This document shows, one piece after another, positions 13,371-25,500 of a stretch of 64,000 nucleotides of DNA (position 1 is its first letter; each line of letters starts with the position of its first letter). The DNA comes from Edolisoma coerulescens (taxonomy: Eukaryota > Chordata > Aves > Passeriformes > Campephagidae): contig VWZW01002760.1 of assembly GCA_013397115.1 (NCBI GenBank), forward strand, positions 1,454,863-1,518,862. The letters are read 5' to 3'. Both the position numbers and the translations under genes were made by a program. The notes below the pieces were generated by a model. The model was not told the origin of the DNA, ran no database searches, and saw nothing but the letters and a program-made list of their open reading frames with translations.

Positions 13371-14097
13371 TTTATTCATGCTTTAGAGCTGAATATACTT
13401 TCTGCTTTGAAATCCTGGAAGTTTTATTAGCTTTAACTACTTTACTGGCTAGAGATCTGAACTGAGATTGGGGTCCCATCACATGAAGTGCAGGGCAAGC
13501 ACATAAAAGGAGACACTATGTTCTGTTTTGTTGCTGTAGCTGACAAGGGTTGGGGACAGAGGAGGAACAGTCACAGAAAAGGTAAAAATATATTTTGTGT
13601 TGTTTATGAAATGTCCATCAGAGTTGTTCATGGCTCTTTCATTCTTTCCTGGTACTATAATGGAATTTTAATGCCAAATCCTGCTCCCTTTCTCTGGACT
13701 GTGGTCCCAGTGACTCTAGCATCATGCAGGTTAGTTGAACATAAATCAGCTCTGCCCATGTCATCATCTCAAATATGAATGCTTTGAAGTTGAACTGATA
13801 TGTATGTTTCCACTGTTGGGAGTTTGCTAACATACTTCCCACTTGGGTCATTTGTCATCACCTTCAAGATGGTGATCAAAAAGCCAAATTCAAGACTTAC
13901 TAATACCCAAAAAATATTAAGGCCACCTGACATTTTGCGTTTTCAGACTTTGGGTTTGTATTGCTTAATGTTGAGAGAAACAAGGGAGTTTCCCAGGAAA
14001 GATTGCCTTGCCTTGGGCATAGGCAGCATAACTGCGAGCACTGGATTCTTGCTCAGCCCTTGCCCATCCTCAGTTCCTGTAAGAGCCTAGTATTTAT

Positions 14098-14690
14098 TAT
14101 AGAATTCCAGGTTGGAAGGGACCTCAAGGACCATCTGGTCCAACATTTTGTGCTAAAAGCATGGTCCAGACAAGATGGCAGAGCATCGTGCCCTGTCAAA
14201 TCATAACAGTGCCAGTGTGGTGGAATCCACCACTACTCTGGGGAGATTAATCCAGTGAGTGATTGTTCTGTGAAAAATTTTCCTCTTGTGTCCAGTTGAA
14301 ATCTCCCTAGCAGTAACTTGTACCCACTACCTCTGGTCTTTTCCATGTGACTCCTTGTAAAAAGGGAGGCTCCACCCTCTCTGTGGGCACCCTTCAAATG
14401 CTGGAACGTGGTATTAAGGTCTCCCCTCAGCCTTCTTTTCTCAAGGCTCAGCAAACCCAGTTTCCTCAGCCGTTTCCCCACACAGGCCTCCCAGTCTTTT
14501 GGTCATCTTTGTGCTCTTCTCTCTCCAGCCTGTCCACATAATACTTTGTACAGCGTGGTCCCGAACTGCACCCAGTATTCCAGGTGTCCTGACAAGTGCT
14601 GAGCAGAGTGGGGTTATGACTTCTCTATCTCTGCTGGTGATGCCCTTGTTTGTGCTGCCCAGCATTTTGTTGGCTTTCTTGGCTAATTTA
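14098..14690 (-). mobile_element. CR1 LINE fragment, antisense, 3' end of ORF2 plus 3' UTR
   Basis: Read on the minus strand, this is the 3' part of a CR1 non-LTR retrotransposon. The element's 3' end lies near 14098, with the hallmark block antisense at 14109-14143 (GGTTGGAAGGGACCTCAAGG...). The minus frame at 14233-14481 translates to the C-terminal part of CR1 ORF2 (RKLGLLSLEKRRLRGDL, then FQHLKGAHREGG). A second minus frame at 14441-14665 gives the segment just upstream (SREVI.PL.SALVR-like) and is frameshifted relative to the first. It is 5'-truncated, as most CR1 copies are, and inactive. It is the best clue in the window to a bird or other sauropsid. Confidence 0.93.
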
Positions 14691-15076
14691 GATATCTTAT
14701 GATTTCCATCCTTACCTCAAGGCTTGGCTTATTTATATCATTGTGTTCTTGCCAGCCGAATTAGTCTTTTCCTCCTATTTTTGCTTGCTAAGCAAGCCAA
14801 ACTCTTGTAAAATATGTTTTCCTTTGATTATCCAGATAGGTCTCACCTTTACCTGCCCCAGCTAGAACTCCCCTTTCTTGAATCTGGTGCCTTGAGTTGC
14901 AGGTGGAAGTTGTTGGTGGCTTGCAGAAGTGCTGCACGGTCACTGCAGCAGTTGGAATCAGTGCTTCAGCCATATGAGCTGATATCTCTTTCTCTGGAAA
15001 TTCAGAGACTTTTTTGTTGCCTTTTTTCTCTCTGGCCTTTGCTTGTCATCAGTAAAGTGATTTTCCATAGCATGGG
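14691..15076. other. Noncoding spacer between two CR1 pieces
   Basis: I see no recognisable repeat or gene between the antisense CR1 fragment and the sense CR1 3'-end scrap. The original insertions were probably independent, because the two pieces point in opposite directions. Confidence 0.5.
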
Positions 15077-15121
15077 GGGTGGACTGATGGTCCCTTCCAG
15101 CCCAAAGCACACTGTGATTCT
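15077..15121 (+). mobile_element. CR1 LINE 3'-end fragment, sense orientation
   Basis: The stretch GATGGTCCCTTCCAGCCCAA followed by a TGTGATTCTAA tail matches the CR1 3' terminus in the + orientation. Only about 45 bases survive, so it is an old truncated copy. Confidence 0.7.
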
Positions 15122-16407
15122 AAATGTGGGCAATAACCCCTGGTCTCACGTAGGGTCTGTAAATGTGAATGATTGATGTTTGTGAAGTGTTCAGATGCTG
15201 GGGTGGCGAGTGCCATAGAAAATCTTGTGAGGGACTCAATAATCCTGTCATCAGAGCAGCTCTTGGATAAAGCATAAGGACAAACATTGTTCAAGGTGAG
15301 GAAAATAAAATATTGAAGAGCTCCTCGTGAAATGCATGTTCTCCTTTCTGCTCAGTGAAGGAGACAGAGAGTGAGGAGAAATAGTATAGAGTGGGGTAAA
15401 CAAAGGCTGCCTCATGATTCATGTGCACAAGGGAATGGATGTAAGAATTTCTCTGGCATTCCTTAATGTTGTATTTCCTGACTCATCTATTCACGCCCTT
15501 TATTTTGACATATACTTGGTGGATGAGTTGTTAATACATGGTGTGGAAATCCTAGTGCTTCTGGTGAAAAGGTTACAGTTGTGTAGGGAACAAAGCTTGT
15601 TTAAGAGTGAGCCCTTATTTAATTTTCAGCTTAATTTCTTTTTGAATTTGTTTAATTCTGGGTTCTTGATAAAAATAAGTCTCTATCTTAAGCATCCAGT
15701 TCTTCCTACGGTGGCAAATTGAACAATATAGCTACTGCAGAACCAGGAACGGTTGTGGTTTTTTAAGGAAGATAGAGCATATTGTTTTCTAAAGTTCCAT
15801 TAGAGACAGGGGAGGTATCCAGGGAGAGGAAAATGGAGGAGTTGGAAAAGGAAACTCCTTCATGGGGGTTGAGGAGTAACAAAGGTACCAGGCAGAGATG
15901 GCAGCTATGTTGATTCTCATGTGATAACTGCTGCTTTTTCATTTCACCTTAATCTTTGCAGATTCTTCCTGAATTGTTTCCATTCTGCAACAATTATCCA
16001 GGCAGGAAGGGAGATGTGAAAGGTACAAGGATTAAAAAAAATGAGGTGTGGCAGCTACCAGTGTGCAGAAGGCACTGTGAGCTTTTGTCACCTTGGCTTT
16101 CTCAAAGAAAGCAACGGTGTTTGAATTGTCCTAATCCTGGTGCTTTTGTTTTCATGGCAAGACCCACCGGGATCCCTGGTTTGTATTGAGGAGTGCTGCT
16201 GGCCACTGTTAGAAAAGACTCAAAGGACCAAAGCTTGGGTTCCTGCAGTAGGAACAGTTGCTTTATTCTGTATAAACTAAGGAAACAGCTGACCAAGGGA
16301 AGAAAACCCAAACCAAAATGCATTCTTGGTGCCACATCATCACTGAGTGTCATCAGTTTTTATGAAAAACTGTACTGATTTTCTTCTTTTTTTAAATATC
16401 ATTTCAG
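15122..16407. other. Sequence directly upstream of the ATG exon, ending in a splice acceptor
   Basis: No gene is recognisable. The 3' end (about 16380-16407) has a pyrimidine-rich run and the acceptor ATTTCAG before 16408, so at least its last part is intron. The open frame at 15414-15722 is AT-rich and hydrophobic with no recognisable motif and is not supported as a gene. Confidence 0.7.
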
Positions 16408-16523
16408 TTTGGAAATTGATTAAAGAATCTCCATAGAATTCAATATGGCATCACAGCAGTCATCTGCATCAACAGAGGAGCAGGCTTCCTCTGAAATAGA
16501 TGATCTCCATCTAACGCTGCAAG
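16408..16523 (+). CDS. SYNE2: SYNE2 coding exon 1 (5' UTR 16408-16444, start codon 16445)
   Basis: The acceptor TTTCAG ends at 16407 and the donor AAG|gtaagt follows 16523. The ATG at 16445 has A at -3 and G at +4, a strong Kozak context. An in-frame TAA at 16421-16423 in the same exon rules out an N-terminal extension within it. It encodes residues 1-26 plus one base: MASQQSSAS, an acidic Ser/Glu stretch, then IDDLHLTLQ, which matches the start of mammalian nesprin-2 just before CH1. Because the exon starts at an acceptor, at least one noncoding exon must lie upstream. Confidence 0.93.
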
Positions 16524-19500
16524 GTAAGTCACTGAAGTTTTCTGTGCCTTTTTAATTTAGGTTTTTGTCAAAACTCTGTGGCTGTGTGTATGAGTTGAAG
16601 GGAATTCTGAAAAACCAGTTTAAACTAATATTCTGGTGAGTGTAGTTAGTTTGTGTCTGTGCTTCTTTGCAGATGTTTCTGTGTTTCATGAGAGAGGCTT
16701 CAGCGGGGAAATGAAAGATAAGCTCTTGTAGTACTTTCTCGTGGTATTTTCACATCAGTTGCCTTTTTTGGTACTGATGTGCTCACTGGTTCTTATGCTT
16801 TGTTACTCAGAATACATGTTGCTGTAAACTGTTTTGAAAGGAACCACCAGCATGAAAACAGGCCAGTTCATCAGTTTCCTTGTTTTCAGCTTGCTGACAA
16901 TTAGGTCGTTCCATTGAGCTGTTTTAATGAAGCTATTGACTACAGTACTATTTTATTTTTATTTTGTTTTGTTTTGTTTTGTTTTGTTTTGTTTTTCTGT
17001 TTTTAACTTCTATATCCTGTGCAAGTGGGGATAATTTTTGTGGCTTCTAAACAAATTTCTTATGGGTCAAGTCTTTGGCTCTTACTTGTCATGCGTTTTA
17101 ACTTGTTAAGGAAGCACTCAGTGGTGATTTTTAATTATTTCAGTTTAATGGCATCTTCCTGGACAGTTAGGGGATGATGAGTGCATCTGACCTGGCCTCT
17201 CAGAACATTTGGGTTTTCCTTACTCGCATGTTGAATTTCCTTCTATAAGAATTTTCTGGGAGGGTTGACATTGCTCTGAACATATATATGGAGGATATCA
17301 AGGAAGCTAGTCCAGGCAGCAGGACTAACCCTGCTGAAAAGCTTGGTTTTGATGTGTTTAGAGCCTGGTTATTCTAGAACGGATGGGCTAACTCATGTTT
17401 CCACTGAGCTATTTCCTTTTAACTCCCCTGCAATGAAATTTCTATGGTGCTTGGTTGAGAGCAAATATGTTGAAAACAGATGGTGCAAAAGAATATTCTG
17501 CCAAGTCACTTCTGTGATCCATATTTGCACTAATACTGTTGTTGAAGCCATGTGTTTTGATGAGTGAGTGTTAATAGTGGTCCAAAGCCAAGCGTCTTTA
17601 ATGGTGAATTTTCTTCCGTTTTGCTTCAGTATTGCATTTTCAGGAGAACAAGCAAAAACTCGTAGCAGACAGGAGCTAGTCTGACTTTTGCACCAAGCAC
17701 AGCTTGTCAGACATGCATTTGTTGTGCCAGTCAAACTCAGCCTTGGGTAGAAAGGCTGAGGTGGCTGTTGTTGTGAAACAGATTTGGAAAACACTCTCTA
17801 GTTTGAAGGCAGATTTGAAGTTACATGCCATTTTAGGACAGGGTTTTACTTTCAAATTCTTTTTTTTTTTTTCCGGGAAGTCAGGCTCGTGTTTGTGTTG
17901 AATAACAATTGAGTTTTTTTGGTCAATATCTCATTGAAAGAACCCTGCTTAGTAAAATTGAAATTACTGTATGTCTTCTGCTGTAATAAATGGAGCTCTT
18001 AGATTATGCTGAAATGAACACACTGCAAATCTTGTGCCCAAGCTGTCTGTGCCTGGCTGTTGTAAAACATCCGGAGACGTCCCTTAGAAGTGACACGAGC
18101 AATTTTTTGTGATGATTGAAGACACAACAAATGCTTCTGACACATTTTGTGTACGGAGCTGTGGCGCTGCAGCGTCTGCTCAGGGTCAAACAAGCAAATG
18201 GCAATACAGCTGTGAGGAAGCACCAAAGACACGCTCCCTGACATGACATATAGGGACCATTAGCAGCTCTGCTCACACATCTGTGGTAGCAAAGGTCACA
18301 TAAGAAGAATAGGGTCACTCAAGGAAACAGGTTTTACCATTAATAGGAATCTCGAGATGAGATTTGCAAAGCGGCCGGAGACATTGATTGCTTTAAATCT
18401 TCAGGTCCACCTGGGGAAGTGTTAGAGAAATTTCAGATTCAAGGAATAGCTGCTTATAACTATCAGAAAAGCAGCTTACATTTTGTGTGACTGCAGAGGG
18501 ATGTAAACTTGTTATGATCTCCTTTTTCAAATTGCTGAGATATAGCTTCAAAGAATATGTCCAGCATTGTATAATATCCAGCATAACAGGAGACATGCAT
18601 GAATGGTGCAGAAGGAAAAAGAAAGAGTGAGATCTAGTCTGGGTGTAGTCTAGATATATTTTTATCTACTTTTTAATTCTTTGTGATCCAATCTTCCATT
18701 ATTCCTGAAAGGCATCCCATGGGGATAGAGCACTTGTCTAGTCTGGTTAATTAGGGCAAGATCAACTTAATGTGTCAATTGGTTTGGTCATATAACTTTG
18801 TGAAGTTATGCCTAAGAAATGTAACAGAATCATTAGGTTTACTTTTTTTTTCCTTCCCTACCATGTGTAGGTATGTTATTTTAGGTATGTTTGACTGTTA
18901 CTTAAGTTACAGTCTTCTGCAAGGACAGCACTTTTGGGAAGAAAAGGAAAAAAGAGGGAAAGAACAATCTCCTTTAAGTAATTAGTGAAGAGTTTACTAC
19001 TTAGTACCTCTAATTATTATAGAATTCCTATTAATTTATGGCTAGTTGGTTAATAGTGTAAAAGCTTGTTAGTGGGTGTTTAGGTAGAAGAGTGTTCAAG
19101 GGTGAACATTCACTTTCCTTAAAAGTATTTGGCTTAGAAGATGCCATGAAGAGATTCACTAGGAAATAGGTAAAAATCTTTCTTGTCAGCTGATTCCTTT
19201 AAGGAGACTTAATGAAGCTTGAAAAATACGAAGAAAATAGATGAAGAAATGAAAGCAGTATATTTTCTAATACCCCCATCTCCAGGCATTTTCAAATGGT
19301 CAATCTAGTCACAAAATCATGAGGCTGAAGTAAAAAGCTGCAAGGATATAAACCCTTGTATATGGATCTTTTCAGATTTATGTATTGCTCTTTATTTAAC
19401 CTTTACCAGTTTTCGTTCTGATATCCAGATGAGAGTAATAGTTACCCCTTCCCTCCCTGCCAAGAAAATGGAAATTGCTATGAAAATGCATGATGTCAGG

Positions 19501-22500
19501 AATTGGCAGGCTTCTTTTATTTTCTTTTTTTCCTTCCCTCTGTCCCAGATGTTATAATAAAATTCAATCAGATTAAGGTCAACATTATCTGTGCCCTTTC
19601 CTTCAGCACCTCTCTGCTTCTTCCCAGTTTTCTGATGCAGCACAACTTACAGCAGCTGCAGGGTTGCTTTGTGTCCTTGCACAGCCATGTAAAAGTGCAG
19701 GTGAAAAGCCTGGAGCTGGACCTATTGTGGTTATATCCAGTGGGGGAACACTCAAGGGAAGGGTTTCTCCTGCCAGGCAATCTGCAAACATCTTGGTGAA
19801 CAGAGGATGCTTGACAGGGAGATGCTTCATTGCACCACGGACCATCTTTGGAACCTCAAGTCCCTTTTGGGGTAGGATGGAGCAGGCAGGAGCTCAGGGC
19901 TTGGCTGGCAATGAGCATGGGAGGAATAAAGCAGGATCCCTGTCCTCTGTCTCCTCCCGCCGTGTTTCCCTCCCATCACTGCGTTATGGGCTGGCCCCAG
20001 AGAGAGGTCCAGCCTGCTCCTCATCCTTCTGTGAACTGAAGAGGCACAGTCAACATCCAAAGTTGCCTTTGGCTACTTGAGATGAGGAGGCATGTCACCT
20101 CCTTGGTAAGAGAAGGGCCTCCTGGAAGTGCTTTGGGAGCTGTTGGAGATGGAACCGTGCTTTGCTGCCGAGCGGGAGCGCGGGATTGCAGCGAGGGGAA
20201 TGCGCGGCTGCTCGCGCACGGGGGGCTGCACCAGGAACTCTGCAGGGTTTGTGGCACTCTGGAACGGATTGGTTTTTGCTTTTGGAATGTAAATCTCTTT
20301 ACCTGTAGCAGGATTCAACCTCTATTTTCTGTCCCATGCACAAATCCTTCCCCTGTCTTCCCTAGGATAGCAAACAGACCCTGTGTGTGGCGCTTCCCAC
20401 CAAGCCTGTGCAGAACTCTGTTTTCCCTTTTCTTTTCATGCTTGCTGAGCTAATTCAAACACAAGAGAGTGTGTTTTAGCTCTTGGAGTTTGGGGCATGT
20501 ACTTTTTCACTGTTTAATTAACTGCAGGGGTCCTAATTTTTGGCTCCACTTATTAATCAGCGTGTGTGTACTGTTTATTACTGTAACCCAAAGGATGATA
20601 ATATGGCAATGTGGTTGCTAAAGCTGAAGAGAGTTTTTGAAGAGAACTGTTTTTGAAGAGAGTTTAGTGATAAAAATGAATGATACTATTTTCATGCAGT
20701 TATGTATAATCCTTTATGAGTTATTTCTCTTCAAGTGAAATTGAAAATAGGGAGATATATATATATGGAGATAAAGGTTTTGTTGTGCAGCTTGTAGTAG
20801 ATTGTACTCATCCCTGAGTAAAGTGATATTTCTTTTTGAGACCTTTTTAATTCATCCAGAGGTCAGGTAGATTAATAATTCTTACCCAGCTTTTTTTTTT
20901 TTGTTTTAACGGTCTCATCTGATGGGGCCACTTGCTTTTTACAGCTACACTTTTTTTCTTTAAACAGAACGATTAAAAACAATCCATTAAATGTTTGTTA
21001 CAATTTTACAAGGGTGGCTTTTACGAAAAGCTCCCATAGGAGCAGCACAGAAATTTATTCCTGGTTTTTGCTGCCTGGGTGAGGAGCTGCTCTGCAGTTC
21101 CTGTAACTGCATGGCTTCGTGGCATGTGACAGGGCTGATGGCACTGGAGAGGCAACTGACACATGACACTGCCTTGAAAAAATTCAGTCATGGGTATTTC
21201 TGTCTGCTTCACACGCCTAACGTAAAAAATAGACTGTATAGTTGCATAAAAGTGTTCCCTGCTAGGTAAATTTCAATTTGTTAAAGGCATTATCTGGTGC
21301 ATAACTGGTTAAAAACTGGCATTAAAATGCCAAAGCAGTGGATGGTTCCTGAGGCACCTGTAAAGGACACTGGAGGCTACTACAGTCAGATCCCTGCTTC
21401 ACTGTGGATTTTCTTCAAAATGTTAGAAAAGCCACTTAAGTGTTTATCTTTAAAAGTATGTTGATATCTAAATGATGTGACTTGGTACCTTTAAGAATTT
21501 AATCTGCAACCTGCCTGTGCCCCTGAGTACTAAACATCACTTGAGCTGTGGTGGCAGTAAAGACAGTGGTGATTCAGAGCAGGGCTGCTCCAGCATCCTG
21601 AGAACGAGGACAGCAAAAGAAAGTTTAAGGGTTTAAGTTTGGATTTAAGAAAGCCAGGAGGGCAAAGCCTGGTGTGAGCACACTTCCTGAGTTAGCAGCA
21701 CTTTTGGTAAACTGGACAATTTGCTTTCAAAAGGAAAAGGAGGTTGAAAGGACTAGTGTACAAAGTTTCCACTTGCTTCCCTGATGTGGTTAATATTTTC
21801 CTGATTTAGTTAATATTTATATGATACTTGGATTTGAAAAGACCCATTCCTGCCTGTAGAGGTATCTTCCTCATCTTCATTGGGCTTTGGATGAACTTCT
21901 CAATTTTGACAAAAAATTCTGTGTTTGTTTTTAATTGCTTAACACCATGTTGCTGAACATAAATGCTGGAAATAACTCTTTTCCCTGCTTTCCTGTCTGC
22001 AGAACATGAAACTGTTGCTGGGTGGAAGGGAAGGGACTATACAAAGGGCTTGGGGGTTAATTGCTCACTCTCTCCCTGGATTGGCAAGTATTTAATTGTT
22101 CTTCTGATGGTTCCAGTCATTTAAAGAATGTACCTGCTTGGTGTATTAGTTCATGCCAGCAGTGCAGTCTTGAAGGAGCTCTCCCTGTTATCCCTGCTAC
22201 CCATCCTTTGGTTCATTTTGCTGGGCTGTCAGGGAGCGTGGAAATGGTTATTTGGAATGAAACTGAAATAAAGAAGGTGCTGTGGCTGTTTGTGGGCATT
22301 GGGGGGGCTAGAGTTAGCCCAACACAGCCTTTGTCCCTGCACACGTGGTGGATACACTGCATTGTGAACACCAGCTCTCTTGATCTGTCCCTGGTGAGCT
22401 CCCTGCACGCTGCTGTACACGTAGCCTCAGCTGACCCCAGTGAAAGGAAGATATAAAAATGTCATACACAAGAGGTAATTCCTTCTGGTGAAACAGAGAT

Positions 22501-25500
22501 GAGGCGGGCTTGTGCTCGTTAATTTAAAGCGATTGCTTAAAATTATTTTTTTTTTCAAAAGAAGCCACACAGTTGTAAATTGTTCACTGGCAGTGATACA
22601 CAAGTCCTTGTGATAGAAGAAATCCTCTTTGCTGTTTGGTGACAGTGTTTGATGAGCGTGGACAGACAGGCTACATCTGTTCTGCCATGATTTGCTTCCC
22701 CCAGCTCCCTGTGCCAAAGGAGGAGATGATGCTTTCCTTGGAGCTGCCATTCGCCCACCTCAGGAAGGGAGGCACAAAAGGCAGCAGAGGAGAGGAGACT
22801 AATTTTAAGTCTTGTTTTTTCGGCATCACAGTTAAAGGAAGGGTGAGAGTAAAACAGTGGCTGGCAGTGTTGCTGCTCTCCTCTCCCTCCTGGGAGAGTT
22901 CAGCACTCATGTGGTCCCTGCCATGTCCCTGTGCTCCTAATGATCAGCCTGGTTTGTAGCACTTGTTGGTAGCTCATTACTGAATAAAACAGTCATTGTC
23001 CAGCAGCGTGTATTGATTTTTGGCTACCCTACATGACACGTTGCTTGTATGTGTTATTCCTCCCTAAAGAGCTGTTAACACAGGGTGAAACGTGATAGAT
23101 TTCGGGTATTTTCAGATTACCAGGTTCTTATTCTGTTCTCTCAGATCCACTTTTTAGCTTAGTGAGTTTTGACCCAAAGTAAAGGGAATGATCAGGGTTT
23201 GGGGTTTTTTCCTAGGTTTTTTATTCTAGGTCAGTGACATTTTGAAAACTAGGGCAAGAGAAAACCAAGGTCAGTTTGAGTGCTGCAAAAAGGCCTAACA
23301 AAGAATCCATTCACCCTCATAAAAATAAAAATCCGTATTAATTAACCACGTGGTGGAGATAAGAATTGGAGAGCTTGATTAAATCATTAGCACCTCTGAG
23401 CAGCAGCGTCGGAGGGGAGCTGGGAGGGAAAACACACTCAGCCCGAAAACTGTAGTACAGCCTCCTGCCACAGTGCCAGGAGCACATCTGTGCTGAGTGT
23501 GTGTGGCGTGGTCTGCATGGAAACACTGACTGCTGCTCTACAAGATGGGGAAATACTGGCAAGCATGGAGTTCTGTTCTTAGTTCATGGGGAGATTCTAT
23601 TATTATTATTATTTGTTTGGGTAGGAACATAAGGCACATTGCAGCTGAGGCAGCAGCTGCTTGGAAGGCAGCCCGGTGGGTTGCATTAGGTAGCTTGTGG
23701 AGGGTTTAAGGTGCTCTTAGGTGTGTGTAGTGGCATAACCACCTTGTACTTTCCCCAGGTGAGACATCTGCCTGAGAGCTGCCCACGTGAATCAACGCTT
23801 GCAGTATCTGGCCCCTATTGCATAATGAAGCATCTTTATATGGATATCAACCAAAACAAGGCCAAGTGTCTCATCCTAACCATCTGTAACCAAGCCCAAA
23901 TGCAAGTTCTTCAAATCAGCAGCAGCAATGTGTGTTTGGCAAGAGCTGCAGCTGCAGGAGTCACTGGCGTCAGGCAGAGTAGTCAATATTTGCTCTCTAT
24001 CCCTTTTCAAGTGCTAGCACTGCCAGCCTTGCCTGCCTGATAAAATTGAGCGCAGCTACTCAATAATTAGTCGTTGGGTAATTGGAATGGCTCCCACATG
24101 GTGTTCAGATGAAGGGTGTGGTTGGCTCCTGTGCTAACATGAAGCCAGTATCTCCATGCTATTTTTGTCCTCCTTGTGAGCATTGCAGCGTTGTTTGGTC
24201 TGTGTGGCATGTTTATGCTTAACTTTCTGTTTTCTGAACAAAACCTGATTTTGTTGTGTCGTTTTTGTCCGTGCCTTTAAGATTGCCCTTATCTTACCGT
24301 TTGAGCACAATCTCTGTGATGCTTAGGAAGAATCCTAAAACAATCCAGCAGGCAGGGGAAACCAGCTGCTTCATGCTCTGACAGGATGGTGGTGTTGCAG
24401 ATAGAGGAGGGCTGTTGAAAGATGCCTTCACTACAGGATGCAAAGCAGCGCTCAACACACGTAACACAAATGTTTTTGTTGCTGCTCAGTGGCCCAGTGA
24501 GGCAGAAGGCAGCCTGTGGGGTGAGGAGCAGCAGCCCGGGTTATCCTCAAGCGAATTTCTGTGTTTCATGAGCTGATGAAGCTCTGCAGAAACTCCTTTG
24601 CGCTGCCTTGGATAATGAAAATACCCCCACAACTGGAGCTTGTGGTTGCAGATTCCCAGAGTGTAGTAAAGTGTGGGACATTTTCCTTTCCTTTAAAGAG
24701 TGGCATTTTCACTTTCATGGGCAGAGCAGTCAACATTTTTTTCCCCCCAAGGGCTTGGTATTTTTGGCATCCTTCATCCTGCCCAGCCTACCAAAACATA
24801 CAGGTCTATTGCTGAGAAGTCTTGCACTTGCCTTACAATGTCAAGCTTGCCTTCAATTAACCTTTTGAGCAAGAACATGCAGTTCAGAGACTTATCTCTT
24901 TAGTCTGTTCCCTCCCTGTCTCCCAGATCTGTTTCTCCATGCAAGCGTTTTCTGGGAAGCCAGCCCCAATGCTTGCAGTCAAGGCTGTTATGGAAAAGGA
25001 GCTAAAAAGGAGTTTGTGTTCAGGCTGGCTCTCATGAGCCTTTGGGATGGCTGCTGGTGGCATGTGAGTCCATCATCTCAGAGGCCAGCATCTCTGTCTG
25101 TCACCTGAGACCTGTGTTCAGACTTCCAGCCCCTAGGGACGTATGGGTTTTGTGGTGGGGCTTGGACATGGAGTGGTTTCTTGGGAGGGAGCCTGGGCTG
25201 GGCAGTCGGGTAATACACTGCCCCTGGCAGGGCTGGGTCCGACTCTGCTGCTCACCCTCTGCTCACCTTCTGGGGGACCTGGGCTTTTCTCCATCTCGGC
25301 TGCCCACAGGCAGGTGTGAGAAACAGTCTAAATACTCTGGTTTTTAAAACATGGGCTTAACCAGCTCCCTGTCTCCCTGCACAGCTGCTGGTAGCTGCTC
25401 ACTGTGTGGCACCGTGTGGGCCCTGGGTGCGGAGCTGGATCTCTGTGTCACCGGGTCATGCTTTGAGTCCCATTTCATTGGGTTTTGCTGCAGCACAAGT

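Larger units (their letters stand above)
8771..14097. other. Noncoding upstream / 5' intron sequence
   Basis: No coding exon, RNA gene or conserved protein is recognisable. The stretch holds small direct repeats (10191-10238, 12517-12546) and an AT-rich TTAATTAA cluster (13331-13370). The longest open frames, such as the minus-strand frame at 12017-12484, have no recognisable composition or motif and I treat them as chance. Confidence 0.55.

Noticed and set aside
14233..14481. Minus-strand frame as a host gene
   Set aside because: Its translation is the C-terminal part of CR1 ORF2, so it belongs to the retrotransposon remnant.
18004..18318. Two overlapping minus-strand frames in intron 1 with Cys-rich translation
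   Set aside because: Cys content arises from TG/CA-rich DNA. No zinc-finger spacing, start context or splice signals are present.
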